Of a stretch of DNA of 64,000 bases, positions 22,259 to 33,010 are shown piece after piece. The DNA comes from Molossus alvarezi (Eukaryota; Chordata; Mammalia; Chiroptera; Molossidae). The position numbers and the translations under genes were made by a program. Where the stretch lies: the NCBI GenBank assembly GCA_037176705.1, contig CM073891.1, forward strand, positions 96,903,827 through 96,967,826, written 5' to 3'. How positions within the stretch are numbered: position 1 is the first letter of the stretch; each line of letters begins with the position of its first letter. The notes under the pieces were generated by a model. It had not been told where the DNA came from. It ran no database searches and worked only from the letters and a program-made list of their open reading frames with translations.

Positions 22259-24262
22259 AAAAAAAACAAAAACACATTTAAAGTGTAAACTATCTCTGGA
22301 TTATGGAATATGGATATTTGTTTTATTTTTTACACTTTTGTGTATTTTGAAGATTTTCTTCAGTGGCTATGAATTAATTTTATACCTTAATAAAAACATT
22401 TACTCTCTGAGAAACAAAAAACCTCATTCTTACTTCAGCCTGAAAATTGTCTATGGCATTTGTCTGGGCCCATTTAGACCGGAGCTGAATTCTGTAATTC
22501 CGTTATTTGAAGTGCAGTTTGCTCATTCTTGGCAGTAAAAGACTCTTCAAGCACTTGAGTAAGATCCTTGCAATCAGAGTTGTAATTGCTAAGAGGTTAG
22601 AGCTTTGTTTGTAAGAGAAGTAGTTCTGATTCTTTTCTTTAAAAGTTCCTACTTCCACTGATTAATCTTATTTTTCATGAAGTTAGAAGTGCTCTTGTGA
22701 ACTTCCATTTGCTTGATGTCTTCTTTTTAACCCTGTATGTGTTCCAAAAGCTTTTAGTTTCTGCAGAGTTGGTGGGAGGCCCAGGGTGGTTTAAGGATGG
22801 TTAGTATTTCAGGTGCTCCTGTGCTTGGTCAGTGGTCATTTTGGTGTCAAGCAGTCTGGCCCTCTTCTGAGCCTAAAACCCTTTGGACCCTCTTCATCCT
22901 GAATCCATCTTCTTGTCCAGCACGTGCCATCCAATTAGCTCTCCATCCCCTCACCCTCAGCCCTCAGCCTGGTTTCCTGATCAGACCCCAGACCCTCCCC
23001 TCAGACCTGTCTCAAGAGGTTGCTTCTCCAATATGGGCCTTGGCTCCCTTCCTTGGCTTCATTTATCTTCATTCCCTAAATGACATACACTGTCAGATGC
23101 TTAAGAAAACAATTCTGTCCAATTCAGTCTAATCCTGAGGTCCTTCCTCTGCACCCCAGAAATGGAACAGCAGCTGAGGCAGTAAACCCACAGATCCACA
23201 GGCTCCACCCTGTGAAAAAGTCCCTGTAGTTTGGTAACAATTTGGTGTCATTTACCTGGTGGTGGAATGTGCTCTGGGGAGGAGCACACTGGCCTCTGAG
23301 TGGAGGGCTGACCCTTGTCCGCCTCCCACTTAGGTCAGAGTTGAAGTGCAAGGCCTGAGTCCAAAGGCCTCAACCATCCCTGCAGCCTCTCCCAGGGAAG
23401 TAACTCTTACCCCCAGGATTCCTTTGGATTATCACAGGGTACACTGCTTTCTGGTGAAACACAGAAATAGCATTCTGATTGCTTACTTGATTGGGTTGCT
23501 ATTTCCATGTATGCAGTTCTGCAGCCACATTTGAGTTCCACATGAGACCCCTAGCTATGGTAGAATAGGTGTATGATGTCCCCTCCCAGGGAGATCAAAG
23601 ATCTTTACCACCTATGACTGAGCCCAGGGCATTCAGACATCACATGCCACATTCTGCTTTTGGCACAGAACAATGCTCTGTCATAGAGCCAGTTTGAAGG
23701 GGACACTGAGTAGCTAACCTGGGTCTCAGAATGGTTTGCCCCACGGGATGGAGGAGGAGTCAGTGTTGGGAGGTAACTGTCACTCTGGGCCCACTGTACA
23801 GCTGAAGAGCCCTTTCCCCATGAAAAAGTCAGTAAATATGGCTCAAGCATGTCAGATGTTCACATTTCTCAAAATAATGTAGAAATGTAAGTTTTCATGT
23901 ATGTGAAATCTGTAGGCCATCAACTTGCAACCCCTGTGCTAGACTCACAAATATAACTTTTGTCCTTCACGGAGATGGCACCCATGGTAAAAACAATGGG
24001 AACTCTGTTTCCACTTAGGACGTAGAAGGCTGCAAGGGCGATCACACCCATCCTACCTATGAGAGAGAGTGGATAATCTACAAAATCATAAATTTTCTTG
24101 AATCCTTTAGAGAGCTGAGATCATAAGACAATCACCTAACCAAATTCCGAAAGGTGCCACGCCCTACTAAGGAGAGGAGAGATGCACAAACTGTTCCACA
24201 TTTGGCAGAGCACTGAAGGAAAGGTGACTACCATAGAAGTGGGTAAAAAAAAAAAAGCTAAT
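22259..24262. other. No gene recognised
   Basis: Mostly unique-looking sequence with moderate GC (22750-23850). ORFs at 22797-23132 (+) and 23605-23850 (-) have no known motif or splice evidence and overlap other frames. No repeat family was recognised. Confidence 0.45.
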
Positions 24263-24448
24263 GCCCCACCGGTGTGGCACCAGAAGGTCATCAGTTTGAT
24301 TCCCGGTCAAGGCACATGCCCATGTTGTGGGCCTGATCCCCAGTAGGGGGCATGTAGGAGGCGGCCAATCGATGTTCTCTCTCATTGATGTTTCTATCTC
24401 TCTCTCCCTCTCTCTTCCTTTCTCTAAAAGCAATAAAGAAAAAAAATA
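24263..24448 (+). mobile_element. VES SINE with deletion in the head
   Basis: VES of the GCC-CACCGGTGTGGC subtype in plus orientation. The tRNA-like A-box part is largely deleted, but GATTCCCGGTCAAGGCACAT and the AATCGATGTTCTCTCTCATT tail remain, ending in an A-rich stretch. Confidence 0.88.
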
Positions 24449-24863
24449 GCTAAAATTTTCACTAATTCCTAAAGGCTGAGTTTGGGTTAGCAGATCAATT
24501 TAGAAAAACTGGGAGCCTGTGATGGTTAATTTTACGAGTCAGTTTGGCTAGGCATGGTACCCAGATATTTGGTCAAACACTATTCTAGATGTTTCTGTGA
24601 AGGTATTTTTTAAATGAGAGTAATATTTAAATCAGTAGACTTTGAATAAAGCAGATAATCCTCCAACATGTGGGTGGCATTCATCCCATCAGTTGAAGAC
24701 TTTAGAGAAAAAGACCAATATCCCCTGAAGAGGATAGAATTCTGCTAGCAGACTGCCTTTAGACTTGAGCTACAACATCAACTCTTCCCTGGGTCTCCAG
24801 CCTGCTTGTCTACCCTACAGATTTGGACTTGCCAGCCTCCATAATCTCATGAGCCAATTCTTT

Positions 24864-25107
24864 TTTTTTTTTTTTTTTTTAATCCTCACCCAAGGATATT
24901 TTTCCATTTTTTTGTACAGATAGAGTGGGAGGGAGAGAGAGTGAGAAACATCGACGTGAAGGGACACATCGAGTGGCTGCCACCCGCACGACCAACCAGG
25001 GCCGGGGACAAACTGCAACCGAAGTACATGCCCTTAGCGGGAACCGAACCCGGGTCTCTCCGGACCGCAGGCAGACGCTCTAACCGCTGAGCCAAACTGG
25101 CCAGGGC
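24864..25107 (-). mobile_element. VES SINE
   Basis: Minus-oriented full-length VES with a 20-base T-run and ending CCAGGGC. A perfect 17-bp duplication TCATGAGCCAATTCTTT flanks it (24847-24863 and 25108-25124). It lies inside the ERVL-type LTR and is one of the youngest-looking copies. Confidence 0.95.
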
Positions 25108-25136
25108 TCATGAGCCAATTCTTTAAAATAAATCAC

Positions 25137-25164
25137 TAGATAGATAGATAACAGACAGACAGAC

Positions 25165-25217
<53 letters not shown>
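25137..25217. repeat. (GATA)n / (GACA)n microsatellite
   Basis: About 80 bases of GATA repeat with a short GACA block (25151-25166), within the LTR. Confidence 0.97.
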
Positions 25218-25219
<2 letters not shown>

Positions 25220-25280
25220 GTCTATACAGGTCTATATTTCTTAAATTGGTTCTGTTTCTCTGAGCAACCTTGACTAACAG

Positions 25281-26340
25281 AGTGCCAGACACAAGGGGAG
25301 TTTATGTTCAGTTGCAAGTTCTTCTCCATGGGTGTCCACTTGGGTTCTCTAAAGAAAGAATAGGGGTAGAATAGGAGGCCAGAGAGAGTCCTCCCCTCCT
25401 TGGTGGTGAAGGTTTGCAGGAGGTGACTGGCTGCTCCTGGGGACAGATATAAATCACCACCTACATCATTTGTCCCTTCTCTTATTAAAGCAAAAAAGCC
25501 TTAAGCCATTAAGGGAAGGGCAGCAGACCCTTTTGCCTTGAGGGTCACCACAGGAGGGGTAGAAGCAAAACCGTCATTCTCACTCCCCGGGAACACAGAA
25601 AACATCTAGTGCTTCAGGGGGAAGGACAGAAGAAAAAGCTATTTGCTCTGGTGAAGGGGGTGTAGGAGTGGACAGGTCATGAAAACCTCTTAGGTTCAAG
25701 AACCTGCACCAATATAAAGCAGAGGTAGACTACCACTGGAGGAGAATCAGTACAATTCTTCGACCCAAGGTCCACTAAAGATACAAGACAGAGTTTGGTT
25801 ATTATGAGGGAGGTAAGGGGAGGAGGGTAAAAACATTGAGAAGGTCTCACTCCTAAGATCCAGGTACACAGGCCTTGTCTAAGAATGAGGCTGGACCAGG
25901 AGAATCAGGACTACTGCCTGTCTCCACTACATCCTAGCAACACACAGCAAGGCAAGACTGGCGGAAACCCCACTTGGCAGTACAAGTGTGCAGGTACTTT
26001 TGAAGGCCAATGGCAGAGCAGGAATACTGAGAAAGCCCTCCAGGAACCCATTCCTCACACTAAACACAAGGTAGTGGCACTCACTGTATAGGACTGTAAA
26101 GATAGTAACAGCTAAAATCAGCTCAACTACTGACAAGATGAACTCAACACCTCACAATAATAGCCTAGCAGAAGGAGAGGCATGACTGTTTCCAGGCAGA
26201 AATACTATTTTCCTCAGTCTCCACTGGCTTCTACTCAGACTGTCCAGCATTTACTAAAAAATTATGACAGTAAAGAAGAAAAGAAAAATGAGAGGGGGTG
26301 GGAGGCTTATCATCATCAAGAGACAAAGCAATGAACAGAA
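25281..26340. other. No gene recognised; possibly old L1 5' material
   Basis: Mixed sequence. 25700-26260 has a style seen upstream of L1M ORFs (e.g. GGCAGAAATACTATTTTCCT) but cannot be assigned with confidence. Confidence 0.35.
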
Positions 26341-27830
26341 CCAGATCTCAGCAATAAAGACCTATCAGATAGGAACTTCTAAATAACTATGACTAATATA
26401 TTAAAAGATCTAGTGGAAATGTATGTAAGAATATAAGGTATTTTGGCAGATAGATGGGAAACTATAAAAAGCAAAGGTGATTTTAAAAATATAATATCAA
26501 AGAAGAATCCTTATAATAGGATCATCAGCAGACTAGCTTCTGCTAATGAAAGTAGCTGGGGGGGGGGGGGGCGGGGAGATAAACCAAAGAACTTTTATGC
26601 ATGTATGCATAACCAATGGACATAGACAACAATGCTTGGTGGGGGATGGGATAGGGAGGAGGATGTCTGTGGGGAAAAAGGAGGAACATCTGTAACAAAA
26701 ATAAATTAATAAAAACAAAACAAAAACAAAGTAGCTGTGAAATTGGAGATACTATATTAGAAATGAAACCTAAAGAGAAAAAGATGGGGAAGAAGAGTTC
26801 AGAAGATAGAATTTTTAAATTGTGGGAAAATATCAAGGAGAAGATAGAGAATGGGGCAGAAGAAACATTTTTAAAAATTTCCAAAATTAAGGAACAACAA
26901 CAAACTGCAGATCTGAAATGTTCACAGAACCTCACACAGCATAAATAATATAACCAAACCCCAAGAAAATCAAAATAAAACATACCTATATACTTATCAT
27001 AGTCAATCTGCTGAAAACCAAAGAATTCTCTCTTTTGAGAAAAATCCAAAAAGCAGCCAAAAAAAGAACTGTTACATACAAGAGAAGAAAGATAGAATTA
27101 CAGCAAACTTTTCATCAATGCTATATAAAACAGAAGGCAATGGAGGGATCCTTTTTAAGTGTCGAAAGGGAAAAAACACCATCACCCTAGAATTCTGTAG
27201 TCAGCGTAAATATCTTTTTAAACTGATGATTATATAGACTTTTTCAGACAAACAAAAACTGAAGCAATTCATTGCCAACAAACCCATATTACACAAAATA
27301 GTAAAGGAAGTTCTTTGGCTGTAAGAGTATGATACTAGCAGAAGTTCTGACATACACAAATGAAGAGCAATGGAAATGATTAAATGAGGACAAATATAAA
27401 AGACATTTTCTTTTTATTTTTATTCTCTTTAAAAGAAAATTTACTGTCTCAGTACAAATAATACTAGTGTATTATGGAATATATAAAACAGAATTAAAAT
27501 GCATGACAATAACACAAAGGTTAGAAGAGAAAATTGAGGTGTATTATTTATTGTAAGGTTCTTAAACTATACATGAAATGGGAAATTATTTCAAGGTAGT
27601 CTATAATAAATTTAGTATGTATATCATAAACCCTAGAGCAACCACTTTAAAAAGAGTCATAACTAATAAGCCAATAGTGAGAATAAAATGAATTCATCAA
27701 ACTTCCCAATTATTCCAAAGAAGGCAGGAAAAAAAGAATAAAGATTACTAGGACAAATATAAAATGAATAGCAAGATATTCAGAATAAATCAAACCATAT
27801 TAATAGTTAAAATATGGATGGTCTAAACCA
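26340..27830 (+). mobile_element. L1M/HAL1-like remnant, sense
   Basis: The order of old L1 blocks is kept: AAAGCAGCCAAAAAAAGAAC, CAATGGAGGGATCCTTTTTA, AGTGTCGAAAGGGAAAAAAC, TAGAATTCTGTAGTCAGCGT, and later AAACCCTAGAGCAACCACTT. A 3'-end-like unit at 26575-26725 (CATAACCAATGGACATAGAC ... AATAAATTAATAAAAAC) interrupts it and may be a separate retrotransposon tail. Confidence 0.7.
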
Positions 27831-28235
27831 GGGGCATAAATTATGGCTCTCAGTTCAAATCTAGCCTGCACTCTGTTTTTGTGAAATGAGTTTTATTAGA
27901 ATCGAATCATTATGTATATACACGAAACTAAGATAATGTTATACATCAATTATGTCTCAATTTTAGGGGGAAAAAAAGAAGAAAAACTAAAAAAGTGAAG
28001 AAGCATCCAGCTGAGTCTCAGTCAACTGAAAAATAATAAAATAGTGGTTTTAAGCTAAAAAAAAGTTTTATTCAACACAGTCATGTCCATTGATTGATGT
28101 ATTGTATATGGCTTCTTTCTCACTACAATGGTAGAACTGAGCAGTTGCAACAGAGACTAGATGACTTGCAAAGCCTAAAATATTTACTATCTGTCCCTTT
28201 ACAGAAAATGTTTGCCAACTTCTGGTATAAACACT
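27830..28235. mobile_element. Old DNA-transposon-like repeat (family uncertain), split
   Basis: CCAGGGGCATAAATTATGGC at the left and AAAGCCTAAAATATTTACTA with CAGAAAATGTTTGCCAACTT at the right match a mammalian MER element I cannot name. About 180 bases with an L1-tail look (27905-28080) split it. Confidence 0.45.
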
Positions 28236-28390
28236 AAATGGTGTTGGGAAAACTGGATTTACACATACGAAATAATGAAATTGAACCTTACACTGCATAC
28301 AAAAATGAACTCAAAGTGGATCAAAAGCCTAAATGTAAGAGATAAAACTATAAAACTCTTAGAAGAAACATAGGGCAAAATCTTCATTGT
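28236..28390 (+). mobile_element. L1 ORF2 fragment, sense
   Basis: TGGTGTTGGGAAAACTGGAT and AACTCAAAGTGGATCAAAAG are the conserved late ORF2 block. It is truncated at both ends. Confidence 0.82.
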
Positions 28391-28765
28391 CAAGGCAATT
28401 TATTACTAATATGATCTCTCAAGAAAAGCTCATAGTCCAATGCAAGTTAGAAAAACATTTACAACATTCAAATATCTCTACATTCCCAAAGAGCAGTAAT
28501 TCTCCTAATTCATGCCTTTGTGCCTTATTTATCCCACAGTTCTGTAGTCATCAGCTGGTTCTCTTCTCACACAATTTATTTGCTTCCTCTTGATTGTTTT
28601 ATAAAATCTGGTGTTTTATAGTTGCTTTTGTTTACAACCCTCTCAGCTGGCCAAATACCATTATTTTAAAATGTGTGTTTCTTTCCTAAAGACCAGAACT
28701 AAGAGTCCAGATGACAAACACTTTGACAACTATGTATAAACATAAAAATCTCCATGATTATTTAA
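28391..28765. other. No gene recognised; may be intron sequence of the PAX3-like copy
   Basis: Unique-looking AT-rich DNA lies just beyond the PAX3-like exon 7 on its 3' side. It could be copied PAX3 intron 7, but there is no reference to compare. Confidence 0.3.
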
Positions 28766-28974
28766 TTTTTTTTCTTTATTGATTTTAGAGAGAGAGGAAA
28801 GGAGAGGAAGAGAGAGACAGAAACATCGATGAGAGAGAACATCGATTGGCCGCCTCTGCATGCCCCCCACTGGGGACCAGGCCCACAACCTGGGCATGTG
28901 CCCTGACTGGGAATCGAACTGGAGACCTCTTGGTGCATGGGTCGTCGCTCAACCACTGAACCACACCGGCCAGG
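28766..28974 (-). mobile_element. VES SINE
   Basis: Minus-oriented VES of the CTTTATTGATTTTAGAGAG subtype, ending CACCGGCCAGGC. It lies 180 bases beyond the PAX3-like exon 7. Confidence 0.93.
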
Positions 28975-29157
28975 CTAAGCTACAACTTTTGATACAGCCT
29001 GTGCAAAGGCTGGAGAGGTAGGAAACTGATATCACGTGGCTTGTATAATGAATACATTCTGGTTTAAATTTGGCAATTCATTATACCACTGCTTCAGAGA
29101 ACTTACTGTTTGGTTCTGGTATATAGCATATCGGCTGTCTGGAAACACAGGGCTGAC

Positions 29158-29370
29158 CTGAGGTAAGAGGCCACTGCCAGTAGCGGGGTTCATGGGGTTG
29201 GATGGCCCTGACGGAGGCACAAAGCGGTCTGTATAACTGGAAAATTCATACCTGGTGCTGGGGAGAGAGAAGGCAGAGCTGCTGTCCGGGTTTGAAGGAA
29301 GGGTGCTTTGGTGCACTGAGCTCGGGGAAGCAGCTGAGGTCTGTGAACTGTGCTGCTGGGTCTGACCCAG
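29158..29370 (-). pseudogene. PAX3 exon 7-like segment with splice sites
   Basis: The segment is 213 nt against about 215 nt in PAX3 as I recall, explained by two 1-base deletions: one early (frame of [10 protein letters not shown]), one before [10 protein letters not shown]. The edges match the PAX3 exon exactly, with a pyrimidine-rich acceptor and a GT donor. By eye about 13% of bases differ from human PAX3 in the second half. No stop occurs after the second shift, so the frame stays open from SVHQ to LLPQ and beyond. Confidence 0.9.
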
Positions 29371-29447
29371 CTGCAATAAAGAACATGGTCAGCCATGAAG
29401 TTCCTTTGTATACCAGTGCAGAAAGTTCACTGCAAAAGCTCAGGTCA

Positions 29448-29678
29448 GCCCTGGCTGGTTTGGCTCAGCGGTCAGAGCATCGGCCCCCGGTCCAGAGAGA
29501 CCCGGGTTTGGTTCCCGCTAAGGGCACGTGCCTCGGTTGCGGTTTGTCCCCGGCCTGGTAGGTCGTGCGGGTGGCAGCCACTCGATGTGTCCCTTTCACA
29601 TCGATGTTTCTCTCTCTCTCTTCCTCTCTCTCCCTCCCACTCTGAAAAATGTCCTCGAGTGAGGATTAAAAAAAAAAA
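29448..29678 (+). mobile_element. VES SINE in the PAX3-like intron
   Basis: Full-length VES beginning GCCCTGGCTGGTTTGGCTC, with the CGGTTGCGGTTTGTCCCCGG block and an A-tail. Duplication CTCAGGTCA flanks it (29439-29447 and 29679-29687). Low divergence suggests a recent insertion. Confidence 0.95.
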
Positions 29679-30178
29679 CTCAGGTCACTCAGCCATCAGG
29701 AGTACCTACTGCTCAGACAAATGTTCATTTCCAACTGCATTTCTTAATGTGCGAATATCTCCACACATGTGCAAGTACATGACTTATTTATATACTTTCA
29801 TGGCAAACTCACTCAGAACAGGAATTCAGGAATCACATTAACAATGCTAACAAACCAATTTGGGTTGTGAACATTATTAATCAACATAAGAATGAACTGA
29901 TGTAAGAGTTGCAGGTCTCAAATTTTTTTAGCAAATACACTTTCCAATCACCTGAGTATCAGTGCAATAGTATAGTTTAGTATACTATTCGGTATACTAA
30001 TAGTATAGAACGCCTGGAATGCAGTATTTTATAATCCAAAATAATTTTGTCTTATTTATCCCATTCACCTCTATGTGTGAACAAAGGTCAGTTACCTTCT
30101 CTAAATTACTACTGCACTTAGTAGACATGATAGAGCATCAGTTAATTGCACACTGGAGTACAAACGTAAAGGCAATTT

Positions 30179-30431
30179 TTTTTTAATCCTCACCCGACGA
30201 TATTTTTCCATTGATTTTCAGATAGAGTGGGAGAGAGCGAGAGAAAGAAGCACAGATGTGAGAGAGACACATCAATTGGTTGCCTCCCACACAACCCCGA
30301 CCAGGGCGGGGGATCAAACCCCAACTAAGGTACAAACTCCAACTGAGGTATGTGCCCTTGGCTGGAATTGAACCCATGACTCTTTGGTCCAAAGGCCGAC
30401 GCTCTAACTGCTGAGCTAAACCAGCCAGGGC
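30179..30431 (-). mobile_element. VES SINE, left arm of inverted pair
   Basis: Minus-oriented full-length VES ending CCAGCCAGGGC, with an extra duplicated CAACT(A/G)AGGTA block at about 30322-30352. Its head faces the head of the next VES. Confidence 0.93.
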
Positions 30432-30466
30432 GAGGTAAAATTTTAACAAAAGAAAACCAAATTTCA

Positions 30467-30716
30467 CACTGGCCAGTTTGGCTCAGTGGTTAGAGCATCG
30501 GCTGGTGGACCACAGTGGTGGGTTTGATTCTGGGTGAAGGGCGTTTACCTCGGTTGGGGTTTGTATCTCAGTTGTGGTTTGATCCCCAGCCCTGGTAGGG
30601 GTTGCACGGGAGGCATCCAATCCATGTGTCTCTCTCACATCGATGTTTCTCTCACTCTCTCTCCCTCCCTCTCTGAAAATCAATGGAAAAATATCCTTGG
30701 ATGAGGATTAAAAAAA
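30467..30716 (+). mobile_element. VES SINE, right arm of inverted pair
   Basis: Plus-oriented full-length VES starting ACTGGCCAGTTTGGCTCAGT and ending TCCTTGGATGAGGATTAAA. It also carries a duplicated CTCGGTTGGGG / CTCAGTTGTGG block, the same variant as its neighbour. Confidence 0.93.
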
Positions 30717-30991
30717 AGAAAGAAAAGCAAATCGTGTATTTTTAAAAGGTTACTTGGTTTCATTGTTTTCAAATATTGAAATAGGATCATATTATAGCAC
30801 AATGTATCTAGAGAGATTCAGATATGTCCCAGAACAAACTATGTTTCTGAAATTTGCCTGGTTCATTCAGAACAACCTGATATAATGTCATTAACATACA
30901 AACCTCAACGGTGTCATGGCTTCCTTAGAATCAGCAGCAGGGAGAGCTATGGGGAGTTACATTTCAACACCTTGACTCCTTTCCTCCATTC

Positions 30992-31366
30992 CTTGTGGAA
31001 CCGTGGTGGGCGGGCACAAGGTCTCCGGCAGCTGGTATGTTGGCAAGGTGGGCATGGCAGTGGGAGGGAATGCCCCCTGCCCCCGATGAGATGGTTGAAG
31101 CCATCTGTTGATTGGCCTCAGCTCGCTTCCTCCACCTTGCAACGCGGTTGCTAAACCAGACCTGTACTCGGGCCTCCGTGAGCTTTGCCTTCTGTGCCAC
31201 TTCTTTCCTGGTGTAAATATCAGGGTAGTGGGTTCTCTCAAAAACTCATTCCAATTCTTCCAGCTGTTCTGCTGTGAAGATGGTTCAGCCCCTGCACTGT
31301 CTTCTCTTTAGAGGCAAATTGGGTCCAGAGCCAGCCTCAGAGCCTTCATCCGACTGCGGTGCTGGG
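30992..31366 (-). pseudogene. PAX3 exons 5+6-like segment, fused, with nonsense mutation
   Basis: This segment is 375 nt, against 206+166 nt in PAX3 as I recall. The exon 5/6 junction falls between Q46 and V47 of the homeodomain, and here GAGTACAG|GTCTGG is continuous with no intron. Visible changes are R18 to stop, R53 to V and Q to K near AQ(K)AK, then a 1-base loss after ATGGCTT. The left edge CCACAAG is followed by GAATGG in place of the GT donor of intron 6. An AG lies just upstream of exon 5 (CTTCTGAAG). Confidence 0.9.
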
Positions 31367-31599
31367 CTTCAGAAGCAGAGCCACCGTTTGAAATGTGTAG
31401 ACTAACCAAAGTTGTATCAGCCAGACTTTGTAAAAAATATAGGGCAGTCTTTTTGGAGCTTGACCCCACTTCTCCTAAGAACCAGCCTGGAGTAAGTGTT
31501 ATGTCAACTAAAGAGACTTAAAGAGGAAGAAAATGTGACCCAAACAACCCTCCAGGAGTGGACATCCTGCTCGGCAAATATTTCTTAAATGTAACACCT

Positions 31600-32214
31600 A
31601 AAGCCCAGGCAACAACAACAATAATAATAAATAGGACTTCATCAAAATTAAAAATATTTGTGTTTTGAAGGACACTATCAAGAGAGTGAAAACACACCCT
31701 GCAGAATGAGAGAAAATATTTGCAAATCATATATCTGATATGGAATTGATATCCAGGATATATAAAGAACTCCTAAAACTCAACAAAAACTGAAAACACC
31801 CAATTCAAAAAATTTGCAAAGGACTAGAATAATAATGTTTCCAAAGATATATAAATGGCCAATAAACCCATGAATAGATGCTCAGTTGGGAAACACAAAT
31901 CAAAACTACAAAAAGCTACCACTTCATACACAGTGGGATGGCTATTATGTAAAAACAATAACAACTACCACCAGAAACAAAGTGTTGGTGAAGATGTGGA
32001 GAAACTGGAACCCTTGTGCATTGCTGGCAGGAATGTAAATGGTGTCAAATGCTATGGAAAGCGGTTTGGCTCAGCTGTTGGAGTGTCGGCCAGTGGACCA
32101 AAGAGTCGTGGGTTCAATTCCGGTCAAGGGCACATACCTCAGTTGCAGTTCAGTCCCCAGCCTTGGTCGGGGTCCTGTAGGAGGCAGTCAGTCAATGAGT
32201 CTCTCTCACATGGA

Positions 32215-32258
<44 letters not shown>

Positions 32259-32480
32259 GATAAATGGAAAAATATCCTTGGGTAAGGATTAAAAAAAAAA
32301 GAAAACAGGGTCTCAAACAGATACTTGTACACCAATATTCATAGCAACATTATTCACACTAGTGAAAGGTGGAAATACCCCATGTTCATCAACTGATGAG
32401 CCAATAAACAAAATATGCTATATACATACTTAGAGACATTTAAAATGGTAAGCTAAATGTTATTCAAATTTTACCACAGT
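31600..32480 (+). mobile_element. L1 LINE late ORF2 and 3' fragment, sense
   Basis: AATTAAAAATATTTGTGTTT, GGCCAATAAACCCATGAATA, GTGGAGAAACTGGAACCCTT and the tail region with ATAGCAACATTATTCACACT define an old L1 3' piece. A VES interrupts it. Confidence 0.82.
32061..32302 (+). mobile_element. VES SINE, 5'-truncated
   Basis: Begins at AGCGGTTTGGCTCAG (the first ~9 bases are missing), has a 34-base CT repeat (32219-32254) and ends GAGGATT plus A-run. Confidence 0.92.
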
Positions 32481-32539
32481 AAAGCCAAAACTAAAGCTGG
32501 ACTGGCTATATTAATGTTAGACAAAGTGGACTAGAGCTC

Positions 32540-33010
32540 TTCAGTGATTCTCCACAGTCCCATGGTCAGAGTCGATATTCTTCAGCATGACCCACACCAC
32601 CTTTGAAATTCTGTTCTCGGCCCAGCCTTTCAGTTCAGTCTCGTACCAGGCAGTGCTCCGGCCGCCCTGAAGCTCAGGTGGGCACGCCGTGCTCCCTCGC
32701 CTCCGAGTCTCCGCCTGCTGTTCTTTCTTTGAGGAAGGTGTTTTCCCACTCTTCCCGCTCTTCGCTCTTCTGCTCACCCTCTGAGATAAAGACAAAAATC
32801 ACCTTTTTCTGGGAGCCTTCCCTAACTAACCCCTACCCTGTCCCAGACTTCTGCAGGTGTCCAGGGCACCCCAGGTCAACCACGCTGGACCGCGATGGGT
32901 GCTTTCCTTGCCTGCTTATCTCACTACGGCATCTCTCTCTTTATATTCCTAGTGCCCAGTGTGGTGCCTGGCACACGGTATGCACACGATCAAGATTTGT
33001 CAAATGAATC
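32540..33010 (+). mobile_element. L2 LINE 3' fragment
   Basis: The sequence starts CTTCAGTGATTCTCCACAGT, has GGGAGCCTTCCCTAACTAAC, then CTGCTTATCTCACTACGGCA, and ends GTGTGGTGCCTGGCACACGG with ATCAAGATTTGTCAAATGAA. That is the classic L2 end. A CpG-containing middle (32640-32760) is diverged. Confidence 0.82.

Larger units (their letters stand above)
24518..25280 (+). mobile_element. ERVL-type LTR (MLT2-like), interrupted
   Basis: The element starts TGTGATGGTTAATTTTACG and continues CAGATATTTGGTCAAACACT, GCTAGCAGACTGCCTTTAGA and CTGGGTCTCCAGCCTGC. It ends GGTTCTGTTTCTCTGAGCAA followed by a CTTGACTAACA terminus. It carries a VES insertion and a (GATA)n tract near its 3' part. The family name is from memory. 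Confidence 0.68.
29158..31366 (-). pseudogene. PAX3-like pseudogene, homeodomain and following exon
   Basis: Minus-strand homology to PAX3 exons 5, 6 and 7. 30992-31366 holds the acidic linker, homeodomain ([13 protein letters not shown] visible) and [13 protein letters not shown] with exons 5 and 6 fused. 29158-29370 holds [36 protein letters not shown] and LLPQ, with an acceptor TTTATTGCAG and a donor CAG|GTCAG. The paired domain and exon 8 are not seen. Disabling changes include R18 of the homeodomain to stop (CGA to TGA), a frameshift after ANQQMA, and two 1-base deletions in exon 7. It cannot make a working PAX protein. PAX3 comparison is from memory. Confidence 0.9.

Noticed and set aside
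32541..32795. Minus-strand ORF near the PAX3-like copy considered as a paired-domain exon
   Set aside because: The sequence is a diverged plus-strand L2 and shows no paired-domain residues.
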